A stretch of 52,139 nucleotides of DNA from Nitrososphaerota archaeon (GCA_027886885.1 JAPCJP010000012.1:1-52139), one strand, 5' to 3'. Shown: positions 24,250 to 32,966, counted from the first letter of the stretch. Notes: generated from the letters alone by a model not told the origin. Made by a program: numbers and translations.

Positions 24250-25635
24250 ATGCCAGCGATTGACCCGGTGGCGCCAGATTCCGCAAGGACCAATGTGGGT
24301 TGGGAGGGGGTCGTCACCAACGAAGGAGCCTATGCGCTCATCATCCTCGCAGTGGGGGCTTTCGTCCTAGGCTTGTTCGTACCGGTTCCCCTGATGTTCG
24401 TCGCAATCCCCGTCGTGGTCGCTCTTGGGATCACCATACTCCGGTCAAAGGACCCACGCTCACAGGTCGGAGTGACGAGGTACATCGAGAGGGTCAGGAT
24501 AAGGGAGCGCGAGTCGACCCGGGTGAGGCTTAGAGTGACGAACGCGGGGACCCGGGATATCCCGTTGTTGCAGGTGCGGGACCAAGTCGAAGCTGAGCTG
24601 CGCGGAAAGAAGACTCACAGTGGATTCAGCGTCTCACTCAAGGCTGGAGCGACCAGAGACCTATACTACGAAATCCTCGGAAACAGCTTCGGGGTCTACT
24701 CTCTTGGTCCGGTGCGATTGACGGCCCTAGACTCCACTGGTCTCTTCGAGGCGAGTCAGGAGCTGAAACTCTTCTCCAAGGTGGCGGTCTTCCCCGAGAC
24801 GAGCGAGAAGCTGTCGCACTTCGCCATCAGGCCGCGCAGGACCAAACCGTGGCCGGGGGAGATTGCCGCACGTCGAACGGGGACGGGGATGGACTACTAC
24901 AACATAAGGCAACTGATCCCCGGGGAGTCGGCCAAGAGGATCAACTGGAAGGCTTCCGCTAGACGCGGGCTGGATACGGACGGGTTGATGGTCAACGAGT
25001 ACATGGCGGAGCTCGGCGCTGAGGTCCTGGTCATCGTCGACGCCGGGAGCTCACTCGAATCTGGGTCGAGGCGGGACCCAGTCCTCGCCTACTCTGCGAA
25101 GGCGGCTCTCTCGATTGTCGAGAAGCTGCTTCACGACAGGAACCGGGTGGGGCTCTTGACGACGGGGGAGAACGCCCGAAGGGTTGTTCCGGGCTACGGC
25201 AGGAGGCAATTCGACCGGATTGCGCTCTCTTTGCTGCAGCTTGAGCCCGGGGGGTCAGACATTAGATGGTGGATGGAGCGGAACATCCACTTGTTCTTCC
25301 CAAAGGTCTCCCAGATAATATTCGTCTCACCACTCGCTGACGCCAACTCGATTGCCGCGGCCTCAGAAATCACCCGATATGGCCGCCACTCGGTTCTCAT
25401 CGTCTCCCCAAGCGCACTTGACGTCACCACGCCCCTGACTGGCGAACTGAAGTCCAGGGAGTGGAAGGTTGCCCGCAGAATCGCCGAACTCTCACGTCGT
25501 GCAGAGTTGGACCGGTTGAGGAGGGCCGACGTAACGGTCATCGATTGGACCACGTCAACCTCCCTCGAGGAGGCCATGGAGGTCCAGAGGCGCGCGCAGG
25601 CAAGGCGAGCTGTCGTATCTGTGGGGCGCGCCTAG
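24250..25635 (+). CDS. DUF58 protein (von Willebrand A-like), MoxR partner
   Basis: The 461-residue protein begins at the base after the MoxR stop. Two membrane helices (about 25-60) are followed by a beta-rich region (75-200). The DUF58 signature is GTGMDYYNIRQLIPGESAKRINWKASAR, then the vWA-like fold with a metal-site-like strand EVLVIVDAGSSLESGS (Asp-x-Gly-Ser-Ser in place of the usual DxSxS). DUF58 proteins are the usual substrates of MoxR. The stop overlaps the start of the next gene by one base (TAGTG). Confidence 0.9.
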   Translation: MPAIDPVAPDSARTNVGWEGVVTNEGAYALIILAVGAFVLGLFVPVPLMFVAIPVVVALGITILRSKDPRSQVGVTRYIERVRIRERESTRVRLRVTNAGTRDIPLLQVRDQVEAELRGKKTHSGFSVSLKAGATRDLYYEILGNSFGVYSLGPVRLTALDSTGLFEASQELKLFSKVAVFPETSEKLSHFAIRPRRTKPWPGEIAARRTGTGMDYYNIRQLIPGESAKRINWKASARRGLDTDGLMVNEYMAELGAEVLVIVDAGSSLESGSRRDPVLAYSAKAALSIVEKLLHDRNRVGLLTTGENARRVVPGYGRRQFDRIALSLLQLEPGGSDIRWWMERNIHLFFPKVSQIIFVSPLADANSIAAASEITRYGRHSVLIVSPSALDVTTPLTGELKSREWKVARRIAELSRRAELDRLRRADVTVIDWTTSTSLEEAMEVQRRAQARRAVVSVGRA

Positions 25636-26234
25636 TGGAAGGAGAGAACGCGGGTGGATCCAAATCCACGCCACAACGAGCGTTCGGGAGGAGGAGACTC
25701 CAAGGGTCCTCACAGGCTTATTCGTTCCTCCTTTTCTCTGCGCTTGCGTTCATCGCAATCGCATTCTTTCCGAGGTTCTACGCGTATTTCGTGGGTGCCG
25801 TCGCGGTCGATGGGATTGCCACGATAATTGGGAGCGATGTGATTGTCAGGGCAGACAGGTCGGTCCTCTCGCTCGCACTGGTCATCCTGACGGTCGCAGA
25901 GGGTTCTTACAACCTGTTCTTCTTGTTCCTCGAGGTGGTAATCCTCATCACCGTCCTGGACACCTCTTTCCTCCTTAGAAGACTGGAGGGCACGACGGTC
26001 GATCTCTCCGTGCTGGGTGCACGGCTCAGGTCGCACGCATATTCGCTCGTGCCGGCCCTCCTGCTTTCATGGTCACTGACCTACCTCTACTCGCTCGGTC
26101 TGGGGCCTTCGACTGAGCCGGTGGTGCTCCTCGCGGCTTCCTGCCCCGCTGCGCTATTTGTCATCTATGTCGTGGCTCGTTACCTTTCTTCGCCTCCAGA
26201 GGACCAAGGACAGGGTCCCAAAACACAAGCCTGA
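25635..26234 (+). CDS. Four- to five-helix membrane protein closing the MoxR operon
   Basis: The true start is the GTG at 25635, which overlaps the DUF58 stop; longer in-frame readings upstream lie inside DUF58 and are not real. The 199-residue product has a basic N-terminus with RAFGRRRL, then four or five hydrophobic helices (from about 28 to 185), including an acidic residue in VAEGSYNLFFLFLEVVILIT. No domain is recognised. Coupled translation suggests it belongs to the MoxR/DUF58 complex. Confidence 0.72.
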   Translation: MEGENAGGSKSTPQRAFGRRRLQGSSQAYSFLLFSALAFIAIAFFPRFYAYFVGAVAVDGIATIIGSDVIVRADRSVLSLALVILTVAEGSYNLFFLFLEVVILITVLDTSFLLRRLEGTTVDLSVLGARLRSHAYSLVPALLLSWSLTYLYSLGLGPSTEPVVLLAASCPAALFVIYVVARYLSSPPEDQGQGPKTQA

Positions 26235-26261
26235 GCGGGTCGGACAGGTCCAGTCCCCCTG

Positions 26262-27275
26262 TTAGTATTTCCTGTCTGTGAGATAGTCGCAGAGCTCTGA
26301 TAGCCTGCTTCGGGCCAGGGAGGGAGCCATGGGGTCGAGCATCGACCTCGCCCGGGTGACATATCCCGCCGCGACGTTTCTCGCGTGGTTTATGGACCCG
26401 TACATCGCAAAAAGCCTCTTGGCCCTGTCGATGTCGGACTTGGCCAACCTGCCGCCGCTTGCGGGAAGTCCCGTGAGAAACTCCCGGTCGTCAGCGCTGC
26501 ACCGTTGCATCGTGTGGATGAGGACGAGATTCTTCTTGCCTCCCCGGATGTCCGCGAAGACCGGCTTGCCCAGCACCTGCTCATCCCCGAGCACGTCGAG
26601 CAGGTCGTCCTGGACCTGATACGCCATGCCAAGCGACTCACCGAATCGGTAGGCTGCGTCGACGAGTTGGGCGCTACCCAGCCCCCCGCCTACGACCACC
26701 CCGCTCGCGGACGAAGCGCCGATGAGCGCGCCGGTCTTCAGCTCTATCATGTTCTCGTAGTCCTTTTCGCCCGCGTCCTTGTTCTCCGCCAGCTCGAGGT
26801 CGAGGGACTCGCCTAGCACGGTCGCAGCATAGGAGTCCCCCAGCAGTTCGAAGAGTTTTGCGAGCTTGGCTCCCCCATTGGGACCGGAGGTGCCGTACTC
26901 CGAGATCTCCCGCGGAACGTAAGCCAAGAGCACGTTGGATGCCAGTATCGCCGACCTGAGACCATATTTCTTCACGATGGACTGTTCTCCCCTCCTGGAA
27001 TCAGAACCGTCGACGATGTCGTCCTGCACCAATGCGGCGGCGTGGGCGAACTCGTAGGCGGCCGCCACGGGGATGGCCGCGCTGAAGTCGCCGGAGACCA
27101 TCTCACACCAGAGGAGCGCCAGCACCGCCCGCACCCTTTTCCCGCCCGAAAGGGCTCCCGCCACGGCCTTCTCCAGAGAGTGTGTCCCTGGGCCTACGCG
27201 TGCGGCAATCCTGGAGTCGATGAGACCGATGTAGGACTCCAACCAGGGGGGTGCAGCCGAGGAGGCGTCAGCCAT
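26262..27275 (-). CDS. Polyprenyl diphosphate synthase (GGPP-synthase family)
   Basis: The 337-residue protein has both aspartate-rich motifs: DDIVDGSDSRRG (85-96) and YQVQDDLLD, plus the KTG of MIELKTGALIG. It condenses isopentenyl diphosphate with allylic diphosphates to make the C20 or longer chains of archaeal lipids and quinones. Five residues before the first motif, where archaeal GGPP synthases have Phe, it has Ala80, so the product may be longer than C20. The start has a TATA-like CTATTTAC at 27304-27311. It is convergent with the MoxR cluster. Confidence 0.9.
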   Translation of the reverse strand: MADASSAAPPWLESYIGLIDSRIAARVGPGTHSLEKAVAGALSGGKRVRAVLALLWCEMVSGDFSAAIPVAAAYEFAHAAALVQDDIVDGSDSRRGEQSIVKKYGLRSAILASNVLLAYVPREISEYGTSGPNGGAKLAKLFELLGDSYAATVLGESLDLELAENKDAGEKDYENMIELKTGALIGASSASGVVVGGGLGSAQLVDAAYRFGESLGMAYQVQDDLLDVLGDEQVLGKPVFADIRGGKKNLVLIHTMQRCSADDREFLTGLPASGGRLAKSDIDRAKRLFAMYGSINHARNVAAGYVTRARSMLDPMAPSLARSRLSELCDYLTDRKY

Positions 27276-27303
27276 TAGCCAGCATCCCTCGGTATTCCTC
27301 GGC

Positions 27304-27311
27304 GTAAATAG
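27304..27311 (-). promoter_or_regulatory. TATA box of the prenyl synthase gene
   Basis: Minus strand CTATTTAC, about 32 bp upstream of the ATG at 27275. Confidence 0.45.
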
Positions 27312-27356
27312 TTTGGGCGGGTTGCGTGCGGGGCCACGTTGGAGCCTGCGGCTCCT

Positions 27357-28217
27357 TCACTGGGACGTCTGGGACAGAAAGTCTGACAGCTTCCGGTCGA
27401 AGACCTCTGGGTTCTCGAGATGTGGGAAGTGCCTGGCCTGTGGGACGGTGAAAGCCTCCGCGTGGGGGATCGCCGCGGCAGTCAGCTGGCCGATGCGGCG
27501 CAGCCAGAGGGCGCTGTTAGCCCCGTTCATGACTAGCGTCCGTGCAGTGATCTTGCCGGCTCTAGCCTTGAGCGGCGGAAACGAGGTTCGAAGCTCGGCC
27601 ACCGTCCGGGCGTTGTCGAGCATCATCGCTCTCACGGAGTCGGGCATAAGGGAGAACGCGCCGACCCTGTCCTCGACTCCATCCACGTTCAGCTCCACGG
27701 CCTTTGAGTTCTCCCCTGCGTCTAGCGCTTTCAGCGAGGGGGCGAGCGATCTTTTCTGGAACTTCCTCGCCGACAAGGCGACCGAGGGGCTCCTGAGAAG
27801 GAGGGACAGGAGTTGCGCTGAGCTGTTCGCGTTCTCGACGAGGAGGGTGGAGGTCGCCGGTTCCACCAGGACGAGCGTCTTCACCAACTCCGGATTCTCC
27901 GAAGCGAAATAGGCCGCGATGAAGCCTCCGTAGGAGTGACCGACGAGGTGCACAGGTCCATTCCCTAGCTTCTGCACCAGGCCTCTCAGGTCTGACGCGT
28001 TGTTTTCGACGGTGCTGTCGCTCAGGTCCCCCTTTCGCCGGTTCGGCGCAGCGTAGCGACGGCTGTAGGTTATCGCCCTGTAGTTCTTGGATAGAAGCTC
28101 CACCTGGCCGCTCCAAGCTCGGTAGTCTGTGGGGATACCATGGGAAAAGACGATGGGGTCTCCGGTCCCCTTCTCCTCATAGTAGAGGTCCACGCCGTCA
28201 ACGTTGACGCTCGGCAT
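27357..28217 (-). CDS. Alpha/beta hydrolase
   Basis: A 286-residue alpha/beta hydrolase with an oxyanion-hole strand VFSHGIPTDYRAW, nucleophile motif GHSYGG and a late catalytic His in ARHFPHLENPEVF. The fold and length match the epoxide hydrolase/haloperoxidase-like group, but the substrate is unknown. No signal peptide is visible. A TATA-like GCTTATAG at 28242-28249 sits about 28 bp upstream of the ATG. The ATG at 28217 gives a natural N-terminus (MPSVNVDGVDLYYEE), typical of this family. Confidence 0.87.
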   Translation of the reverse strand: MPSVNVDGVDLYYEEKGTGDPIVFSHGIPTDYRAWSGQVELLSKNYRAITYSRRYAAPNRRKGDLSDSTVENNASDLRGLVQKLGNGPVHLVGHSYGGFIAAYFASENPELVKTLVLVEPATSTLLVENANSSAQLLSLLLRSPSVALSARKFQKRSLAPSLKALDAGENSKAVELNVDGVEDRVGAFSLMPDSVRAMMLDNARTVAELRTSFPPLKARAGKITARTLVMNGANSALWLRRIGQLTAAAIPHAEAFTVPQARHFPHLENPEVFDRKLSDFLSQTSQ

Positions 28218-28241
28218 ATGTTGATGGGGCTCTGGCTGACG

Positions 28242-28249
28242 CTATAAGC
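28242..28249 (-). promoter_or_regulatory. TATA box of the alpha/beta hydrolase gene
   Basis: Minus strand GCTTATAG, about 28 bp upstream of the ATG at 28217. Confidence 0.55.
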
Positions 28250-28272
28250 AGTTCGAGACGCTTTGAGCCTTG

Positions 28273-28998
28273 TCACTTCGCCCGTTCTAGGGCCTCCGAG
28301 AGTTTCCCTGCCAGGATGGCATTGGTTCCAGTTTCGTCGTGACGGAGGTAGACGAAGGTCTCCACGGCCTTCGCGGTCGCGCGTATCTTTCCGGCCCACT
28401 CGTCAATTGCCTCACCGTCGTAGAAGTCCTTCCTCAATCGGAAATAGGCGATTCCGCCGCACACCTGGAACCGCGGCGCCAGGTCTTCGGTCTCGGCGAT
28501 GCAGAAACCTACCCCGTGCTTCTCCAGCAGCTGATAGGTCGAGTCAACCAACCATGAGTCATGCCTGAACTCGAAGACCCGGCCTTCCACCGCGCCGGTC
28601 TGGGAGAGGAAATCATCCAGCACCTTGAGGTCCTGTTTCATGAACGGCGGCAGCTGGAAGAGCAGGGCTCCCCTCGTAGGACCCAGGGATCCCAGTTTCT
28701 TCGAGAGCCTCTCCGCTGCTTCGGGCGAGCCCTTTCCGATCTTGAGCGTGTGGGTGATCAACTTCGGCGCTTTGAACGAGAACCTGAAGGCAGGTTTGGT
28801 CCTCTCGGCCCAACTTTCGATCATGGCCGCAGTTGGTTCGGCGTAGAAAGAGCTGTTTATCTCGACCGTCGAGAGATGTTTCGAGTAGTAGACCAGGAAT
28901 TCCTCGCTGCTCAGGTCCTTGGGGTAGAATTCGCCCTTCCAGCTAGGGTAGCTGAATCCCGAGACTCCGACGTGTATTTTGGCCGCCATCGAGGGCAT
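28273..28998 (-). CDS. DUF72 family protein
   Basis: The protein is about 241 residues and has the DUF72 TIM-barrel pattern: HVGVSGFSYPSWKGEFYP near the start, STVEINSSFYAEPT, FRFSFKAPKLITH, GALLFQLPP, FEFRHDSWL, and a C-terminal TFVYLRHDETGTNAILA. The biochemical role of the family is not established. The start is uncertain: ATG 28998, ATG 28989 or TTG 29004. A TATA-like box at 29015-29022 favours one of the two ATGs. It is transcribed in the same direction as the hydrolase downstream, which has its own promoter. Confidence 0.85.
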   Translation of the reverse strand: MPSMAAKIHVGVSGFSYPSWKGEFYPKDLSSEEFLVYYSKHLSTVEINSSFYAEPTAAMIESWAERTKPAFRFSFKAPKLITHTLKIGKGSPEAAERLSKKLGSLGPTRGALLFQLPPFMKQDLKVLDDFLSQTGAVEGRVFEFRHDSWLVDSTYQLLEKHGVGFCIAETEDLAPRFQVCGGIAYFRLRKDFYDGEAIDEWAGKIRATAKAVETFVYLRHDETGTNAILAGKLSEALERAK

Positions 28999-29068
28999 TT
29001 TCAATTCTTACTCACTATTTAGCGACCGCGGACTCGCGATCGGCTAAAACGCTTAAGGCCCCCGCCAC

Positions 29069-30184
29069 ATGACGAGTTGGAATCACGTCTTGTCGATGCG
29101 CCAAGCTACCGGCACGGACCATGGCTCTAACGGCTCTCTTCTGGGCTCAATCATCATAATCATCATCGTCATGACCGTGGTCACGACCACGCTCACTTAC
29201 TCTGCACCCCTGGCGCTGCAGAGCTCAAGCACAAGCATAAGCTCAACCTCAAGCTCGAGTTCGGCAAATCTAGGGATAACTCTGGCGTGGGGGACAACCT
29301 CCAGCTATCCCGTGAACGAATGGACCTCGTCCTGTGTCGCCTCCTCGGGTTACATCTACTGCGTCGGGGGTAACGGCGGAGAGTCCGGGACGACGGCGCT
29401 CGATTCAGTCTACTACGCCCAGCTCTCCGGGTCTGGGGTGGGCCCTTGGATGAACACAACGGCCTATCCTACGGTCGTGACCGAGGAATCTTGCGTGACT
29501 TCTTCAAACACGATCTATTGCATCGGTGGGTCCAACGGGAGCAGCACGCTGAACCAGGTCTACTACGCTAGTCTCTCCGGAGAGGGGGTCGGCAGCTGGG
29601 AGAGCACGACGGCCTATCCGGTCGGACTCTCCTACCACTCTTGCGCGGCATCCGACACCGGGGTCTACTGCGTCGGCGGAGGCGACGACCTCTACGACCT
29701 CAGCGCGACCGCGAACGTCTACTATGCGCCATTCTCCGAGCAAGGGCTGGGCAGCTGGAGCGCCGCTACCGACTATCCGATCGCGGTCAGGCAACAATCG
29801 TGCGTGGCGACGAACACCGACCTCTTCTGCTTCGGAGGCAGGGACGAAACCGGCGTCTACTATGCACCCATCACGCCTTCAGGACTCGGACCGTGGGCGA
29901 ACACGACTGGCTACCCGTTCACGGTAGGTGCGAACCTGATGTCGTGTGTTCCGGTGGGGACGAGCGTCTACTGCGTCGCAGGCCACACGGGCGCCAACGT
30001 ATCCAGCGCGGTCTATGGCGCGCAACTCTCGTCAACGGGTGTGGGCCGATGGGTTCGCAACACCGACTATCCCCAGCCGGTCTGGGGCGCGTCCTGTGTC
30101 TCGACGGACCAAGCGATCTACTGCGTAGGGGGCGAGGAGACCAACTCCTCCATCACAAATGGCGTGGCCTTCGCGCCCGTGTAG
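29069..30184 (+). CDS. Anchored surface protein with Kelch-like, cysteine-paired repeats
   Basis: The 371-residue protein has an N-terminal membrane helix (about 25-47) and a Ser/Thr-rich stalk (50-68). Six or seven repeats of about 48 residues follow, each reading W..TT.YP, SC(V/A)...IYC.GG, then VYYA.LS..G.G.W. The pattern is Kelch-like and should fold into a beta-propeller on the cell surface. Each repeat carries two Cys nine or ten residues apart, so each blade could hold its own disulfide. The ligand is unknown. The ATG at 29069 is 19-26 bp after a TATA-like GCTAAAAC (29043-29050); an ATG at 29096 is an alternative. Confidence 0.78.
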   Translation: MTSWNHVLSMRQATGTDHGSNGSLLGSIIIIIIVMTVVTTTLTYSAPLALQSSSTSISSTSSSSSANLGITLAWGTTSSYPVNEWTSSCVASSGYIYCVGGNGGESGTTALDSVYYAQLSGSGVGPWMNTTAYPTVVTEESCVTSSNTIYCIGGSNGSSTLNQVYYASLSGEGVGSWESTTAYPVGLSYHSCAASDTGVYCVGGGDDLYDLSATANVYYAPFSEQGLGSWSAATDYPIAVRQQSCVATNTDLFCFGGRDETGVYYAPITPSGLGPWANTTGYPFTVGANLMSCVPVGTSVYCVAGHTGANVSSAVYGAQLSSTGVGRWVRNTDYPQPVWGASCVSTDQAIYCVGGEETNSSITNGVAFAPV

Positions 30185-30248
30185 TGCCGCTCGGTGTGCT
30201 CGACAAGACCGGCAACGCTTTTAGCCGAACTCCGCCAACTCAGAGACC

Positions 30249-30521
30249 ATGGCCGGCGAACACAAGACGGTCCTACTCTCGATACTGGGAACCCTCCTCT
30301 CAGCGGTGATCCTCTTCGTCATCACGATAGCGATCTCCGGGGGGATAGACATGACGTACGTCAAGGCGTATGTCTACCCGTTGGTCCTCTCGGCCTTCAC
30401 GCTGGCGGTCTTCGCCGGTGTGCTATTCGCCCGCGAGAAGGGCGCGATTCCCGGGTTCGAGCCGACCGATTCTCAGAAAGACCAGAAGCCCGCAGACAAG
30501 CCAGAGCCTCAGGGTCACTGA
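30249..30521 (+). CDS. Small two-helix membrane protein
   Basis: A 90-residue protein with two hydrophobic helices (about 8-30 and 38-61) and a charged, Lys/Pro/Asp-rich cytoplasmic tail (EPTDSQKDQKPADKPEP). No family is recognised. A TATA-like GCTTTTAG at 30217-30224 lies about 28 bp upstream of the ATG, so the gene has its own leaderless promoter. It is convergent with the hydrolase gene at 30535. Confidence 0.65.
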   Translation: MAGEHKTVLLSILGTLLSAVILFVITIAISGGIDMTYVKAYVYPLVLSAFTLAVFAGVLFAREKGAIPGFEPTDSQKDQKPADKPEPQGH

Positions 30522-30534
30522 GGGCGATAGAGTC

Positions 30535-31236
30535 CTAACCCGATAGGATGAGCAGGTCTTCGACCAGTTCATCGGGTTCCGTTATCATTGGCCAGTGACC
30601 TGTGTCCATGACCTTGTAGGGGCCTTCCAGCTTTCCCCACTTCCCGGCCACAATCTCGTCGACTGGGTCCCCGCTCTTGGTGCAGAAAATGTAGGCAGAC
30701 TTCACCCTGTCAAAGTCCTTTGAAAGAGTAATCGGGTCGTTGGCCAGCTTGACCGGCCACGGCGTCGCGTTGGACATCATCCATCTTAGGTTCTGACCCT
30801 TCACGTCACTTCCTATGTGCCCGACGATCTCCTCTGTGAGTGGGATTGCAAAAACCCCCGGTGGCAGGGGTCCGAACTCAAGCGTGGGATCAAGCATGCC
30901 CTGCGGAGAAGTCACCTTTTCGGGCCTGAACGCATCCAGGTAGATGAGCTTCTTGATACTCTCGTGCGCGCGATCAGCCACCGCGGCGGCTACCTTCCCG
31001 GCAAAACTATGCCCTACCAATACGAATTCATCGATGCCGTTGTACTTCACCACGTTCAGGACGTCCTGGATCGCCGTCTCCATGCCAAGGTCCTTTGAAG
31101 CCAGGTGAACCCTCTCTCCCATCCCCGTCAGAGTAACCGGGTAGACGGAATGGCCCTCCTTCTCGAGGAGCGGAACCGTCTTCTTCCAGGCCCAAGCGCC
31201 CAACCACGCTCCCGGGACCAATACGAATACTGTCAA
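30535..31236 (-). CDS. Alpha/beta hydrolase of the methylesterase-like group
   Basis: A 233-residue alpha/beta hydrolase. It begins with FVLVPGAWLGAWAWK, carries the nucleophile in GHSFAG, and has a late His in DTGHWPMITEPDEL. The N-terminal motif and compact size are typical of the plant methylesterase/hydroxynitrile lyase-like group, which includes bacterial esterases. The substrate is not predictable. The start is a TTG at 31236, with a TATA-like GTTATATC at 31262-31269 about 29 bp upstream. No signal peptide is visible. Confidence 0.85.
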   Translation of the reverse strand: MTVFVLVPGAWLGAWAWKKTVPLLEKEGHSVYPVTLTGMGERVHLASKDLGMETAIQDVLNVVKYNGIDEFVLVGHSFAGKVAAAVADRAHESIKKLIYLDAFRPEKVTSPQGMLDPTLEFGPLPPGVFAIPLTEEIVGHIGSDVKGQNLRWMMSNATPWPVKLANDPITLSKDFDRVKSAYIFCTKSGDPVDEIVAGKWGKLEGPYKVMDTGHWPMITEPDELVEDLLILSG

Positions 31237-31261
31237 GGCGAAAAACTGTTCTTCACCGCGA

Positions 31262-31269
31262 GATATAAC
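31262..31269 (-). promoter_or_regulatory. TATA box of the methylesterase-like gene
   Basis: Minus strand GTTATATC, about 29 bp upstream of the TTG at 31236. This supports the TTG as the start. Confidence 0.5.
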
Positions 31270-31352
31270 TTCAAGCCCCTCTCCCTATCCTTGGTCGCGA
31301 CCCTTGTTCCGCTGGGTCCGGAGGGTGAAAGGAAGGCCAGTCCAGGCTTTGA

Positions 31353-32678
31353 TTAGGATTCCGAGCTTGGAGTCCCGTGGCTGCCGATTCCGGCAATGGT
31401 GCGCCTCCGGATCAGGAGGTAGCAAGCGGCAAGAACGACAGTGAAGACAGCCGCCACAGCAAATTGGTACGGGAAGATGGGGACCCCTCCACCGCCTGAA
31501 CTCGAACTGGCTGAGGTCGTGGAAGTACTGGACACCGTCGGGGTGGTGGAAGGGGTCTGACTGGTGGTTGTTGTTATTGGAATGGAACTGGTCGTTTGAG
31601 TCGAAGACGTTGTAGGAGAGGAGGTCGCCGTCGTAGAGGGTGTTGTGGAGGTTGCAGAGCTCGAAGCGGTCGAAGTCGTAGCCGTGCCCGTCGAGGATGC
31701 TGAGAGCGAAACAACTGAGACAGTGTTGATTCCGAAGTTCGACACAAACACCTCGTTCTTGGCCTGATCGTAGGCTATGCCGTCGTTGTATCCTCCGACT
31801 GTAATGTTCCCGACGAGCGTGTTATTCGTGTCTGCGATCTGCGCGATGAAATCACCCTGGTAGATGCCGACGATGACTTCGCCGAGCACAGGGTCGTAGG
31901 TCGAATAGAACGGGTTGGGTCCCACCTTGACGGTAGTAACAACAGCGTTGGTGCTGTCGGAGATCACAGTGACTGTCTGGGCGCCATCGTCCGCAACATA
32001 GACATCGCCGTTTGCCGGGTCGTAGGTTATGCCGCGGGGGTCACTCCCGACTGTGACGCTGGTAACGAGCTTATCGGAGGATGCAGACACCACGGAGACG
32101 GTGCTTGGTCCGTTAGATACGAACAATTCGCCCTTGGCCCAGTCGTAGGCTATCCCGGTCGCGAACGAGGGCACACCCACAGTCGCCACGACCGCGTTAG
32201 AAGAGTCGGAGATGGCCTGTACAGACCCCTCGTCCGAACCCGAGGGTGAAGAGGTAGAAACGAAGACAACGTCGTGTGTACCGTCGTATACCACACCGCG
32301 GGGGTCGTTTCCGACCGTCACCACGGCGGTCACTTTGTTTGTGGTATCGGATATCACGTAGACCTTATTCACAGATGAGTCTGAAACGAACAACTCGCCC
32401 ATGACCGGGTCGTAAGCGACATCGGCGGGTGTGCCTGGCACACTTACGTTCGCAATGAGCTTGTTGGTGGTATCTGAGATCACGGAGACGGTGCCGTCCC
32501 CGAAGTTGGCTACGTAGACCTCGCCCTTCGCTGAGTCGTACGCCACTCCATACGGCTGAGTGCCCACGTTCACCGTTGCCGTGACGCCGGGCTGGGCATG
32601 TGCAAACGGAATCAACGCCGTCCCGAAGACAAGCAAGATGAGGAGCACCAGCGCGGGCGCCGCTAGTGATTTGGACAT
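31353..32678 (-). CDS. YVTN-type beta-propeller surface protein
   Basis: The 441-residue protein has a signal peptide (about 1-28, ending AHAQPG). About seven YVTN-like blades of 42-45 residues follow, each with the pattern PYGVAYDSAKGEVYVANFGDGTVSVISDTTNKL. A Ser/Thr-rich stalk (about 310-395) should be glycosylated, and a C-terminal helix (about 403-422) followed by RRR anchors it. YVTN propellers occur in archaeal S-layer and adhesion proteins. The ligand is unknown. No enzymatic motif is seen. Confidence 0.87.
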   Translation of the reverse strand: MSKSLAAPALVLLILLVFGTALIPFAHAQPGVTATVNVGTQPYGVAYDSAKGEVYVANFGDGTVSVISDTTNKLIANVSVPGTPADVAYDPVMGELFVSDSSVNKVYVISDTTNKVTAVVTVGNDPRGVVYDGTHDVVFVSTSSPSGSDEGSVQAISDSSNAVVATVGVPSFATGIAYDWAKGELFVSNGPSTVSVVSASSDKLVTSVTVGSDPRGITYDPANGDVYVADDGAQTVTVISDSTNAVVTTVKVGPNPFYSTYDPVLGEVIVGIYQGDFIAQIADTNNTLVGNITVGGYNDGIAYDQAKNEVFVSNFGINTVSVVSLSASSTGTATTSTASSSATSTTPSTTATSSPTTSSTQTTSSIPITTTTSQTPSTTPTVSSTSTTSASSSSGGGGVPIFPYQFAVAAVFTVVLAACYLLIRRRTIAGIGSHGTPSSES

Positions 32679-32842
32679 TCTAGGAACCGTAACGTAGCAC
32701 CAGCTTATGGGCGAAGGGTCAGTCGATTTAAGACTTTAGCGCGTCTCGCCGACCTTCCAACGAAGCGCTTTCTTTCCCGTTGTTGGCTTGCTATGGGAAC
32801 CCTGTTTGGATGAGATCCAGAGGCCAACCCCTTGAAAAGCAG

Positions 32843-32939
32843 TGGGCCGGAAGGGATTCGAACCCTCGACCTCTCGATTATCAGTCGAGTGCTCTAGCTA
32901 AGCTGCCCGTCGCGTAAAACGACTCTGAGCTACCGGCCC
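32843..32939 (-). tRNA. tRNA-Ile(GAT) with a non-canonical D-loop intron
   Basis: The acceptor stem GGGCCGG/CCGGCCC, anticodon stem CTCGA/TCGAG with loop CTGATAA (anticodon GAT), and T-arm with TTCGAAT are all present. A 22-base insert sits in the D-loop between GCTCAG and CTTAGCTAGAGC and contains its own GTCG/CGAC stem. Removing it leaves a 75-base tRNA. The exact cut sites can shift by up to three bases because CAG is repeated at the two ends. The CCA end is not encoded. A TATA-like box at 32967-32974 lies about 30 bp upstream. Confidence 0.92.
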
Positions 32940-32966
32940 ACCGGTCGCACTGGGACCACCATGTGT

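Noticed and set aside
25461-25634. In-frame extension upstream of the last MoxR-cluster gene
   Set aside because: It lies entirely inside the DUF58 coding region in another frame; the GTG at 25635 overlapping the DUF58 stop is the natural start.
29300-30180. Regular repeats considered as a CRISPR or tandem DNA array
   Set aside because: The repeats are at protein level (about 144 bases per unit, diverged in DNA) and keep a single reading frame, so they are propeller blades.
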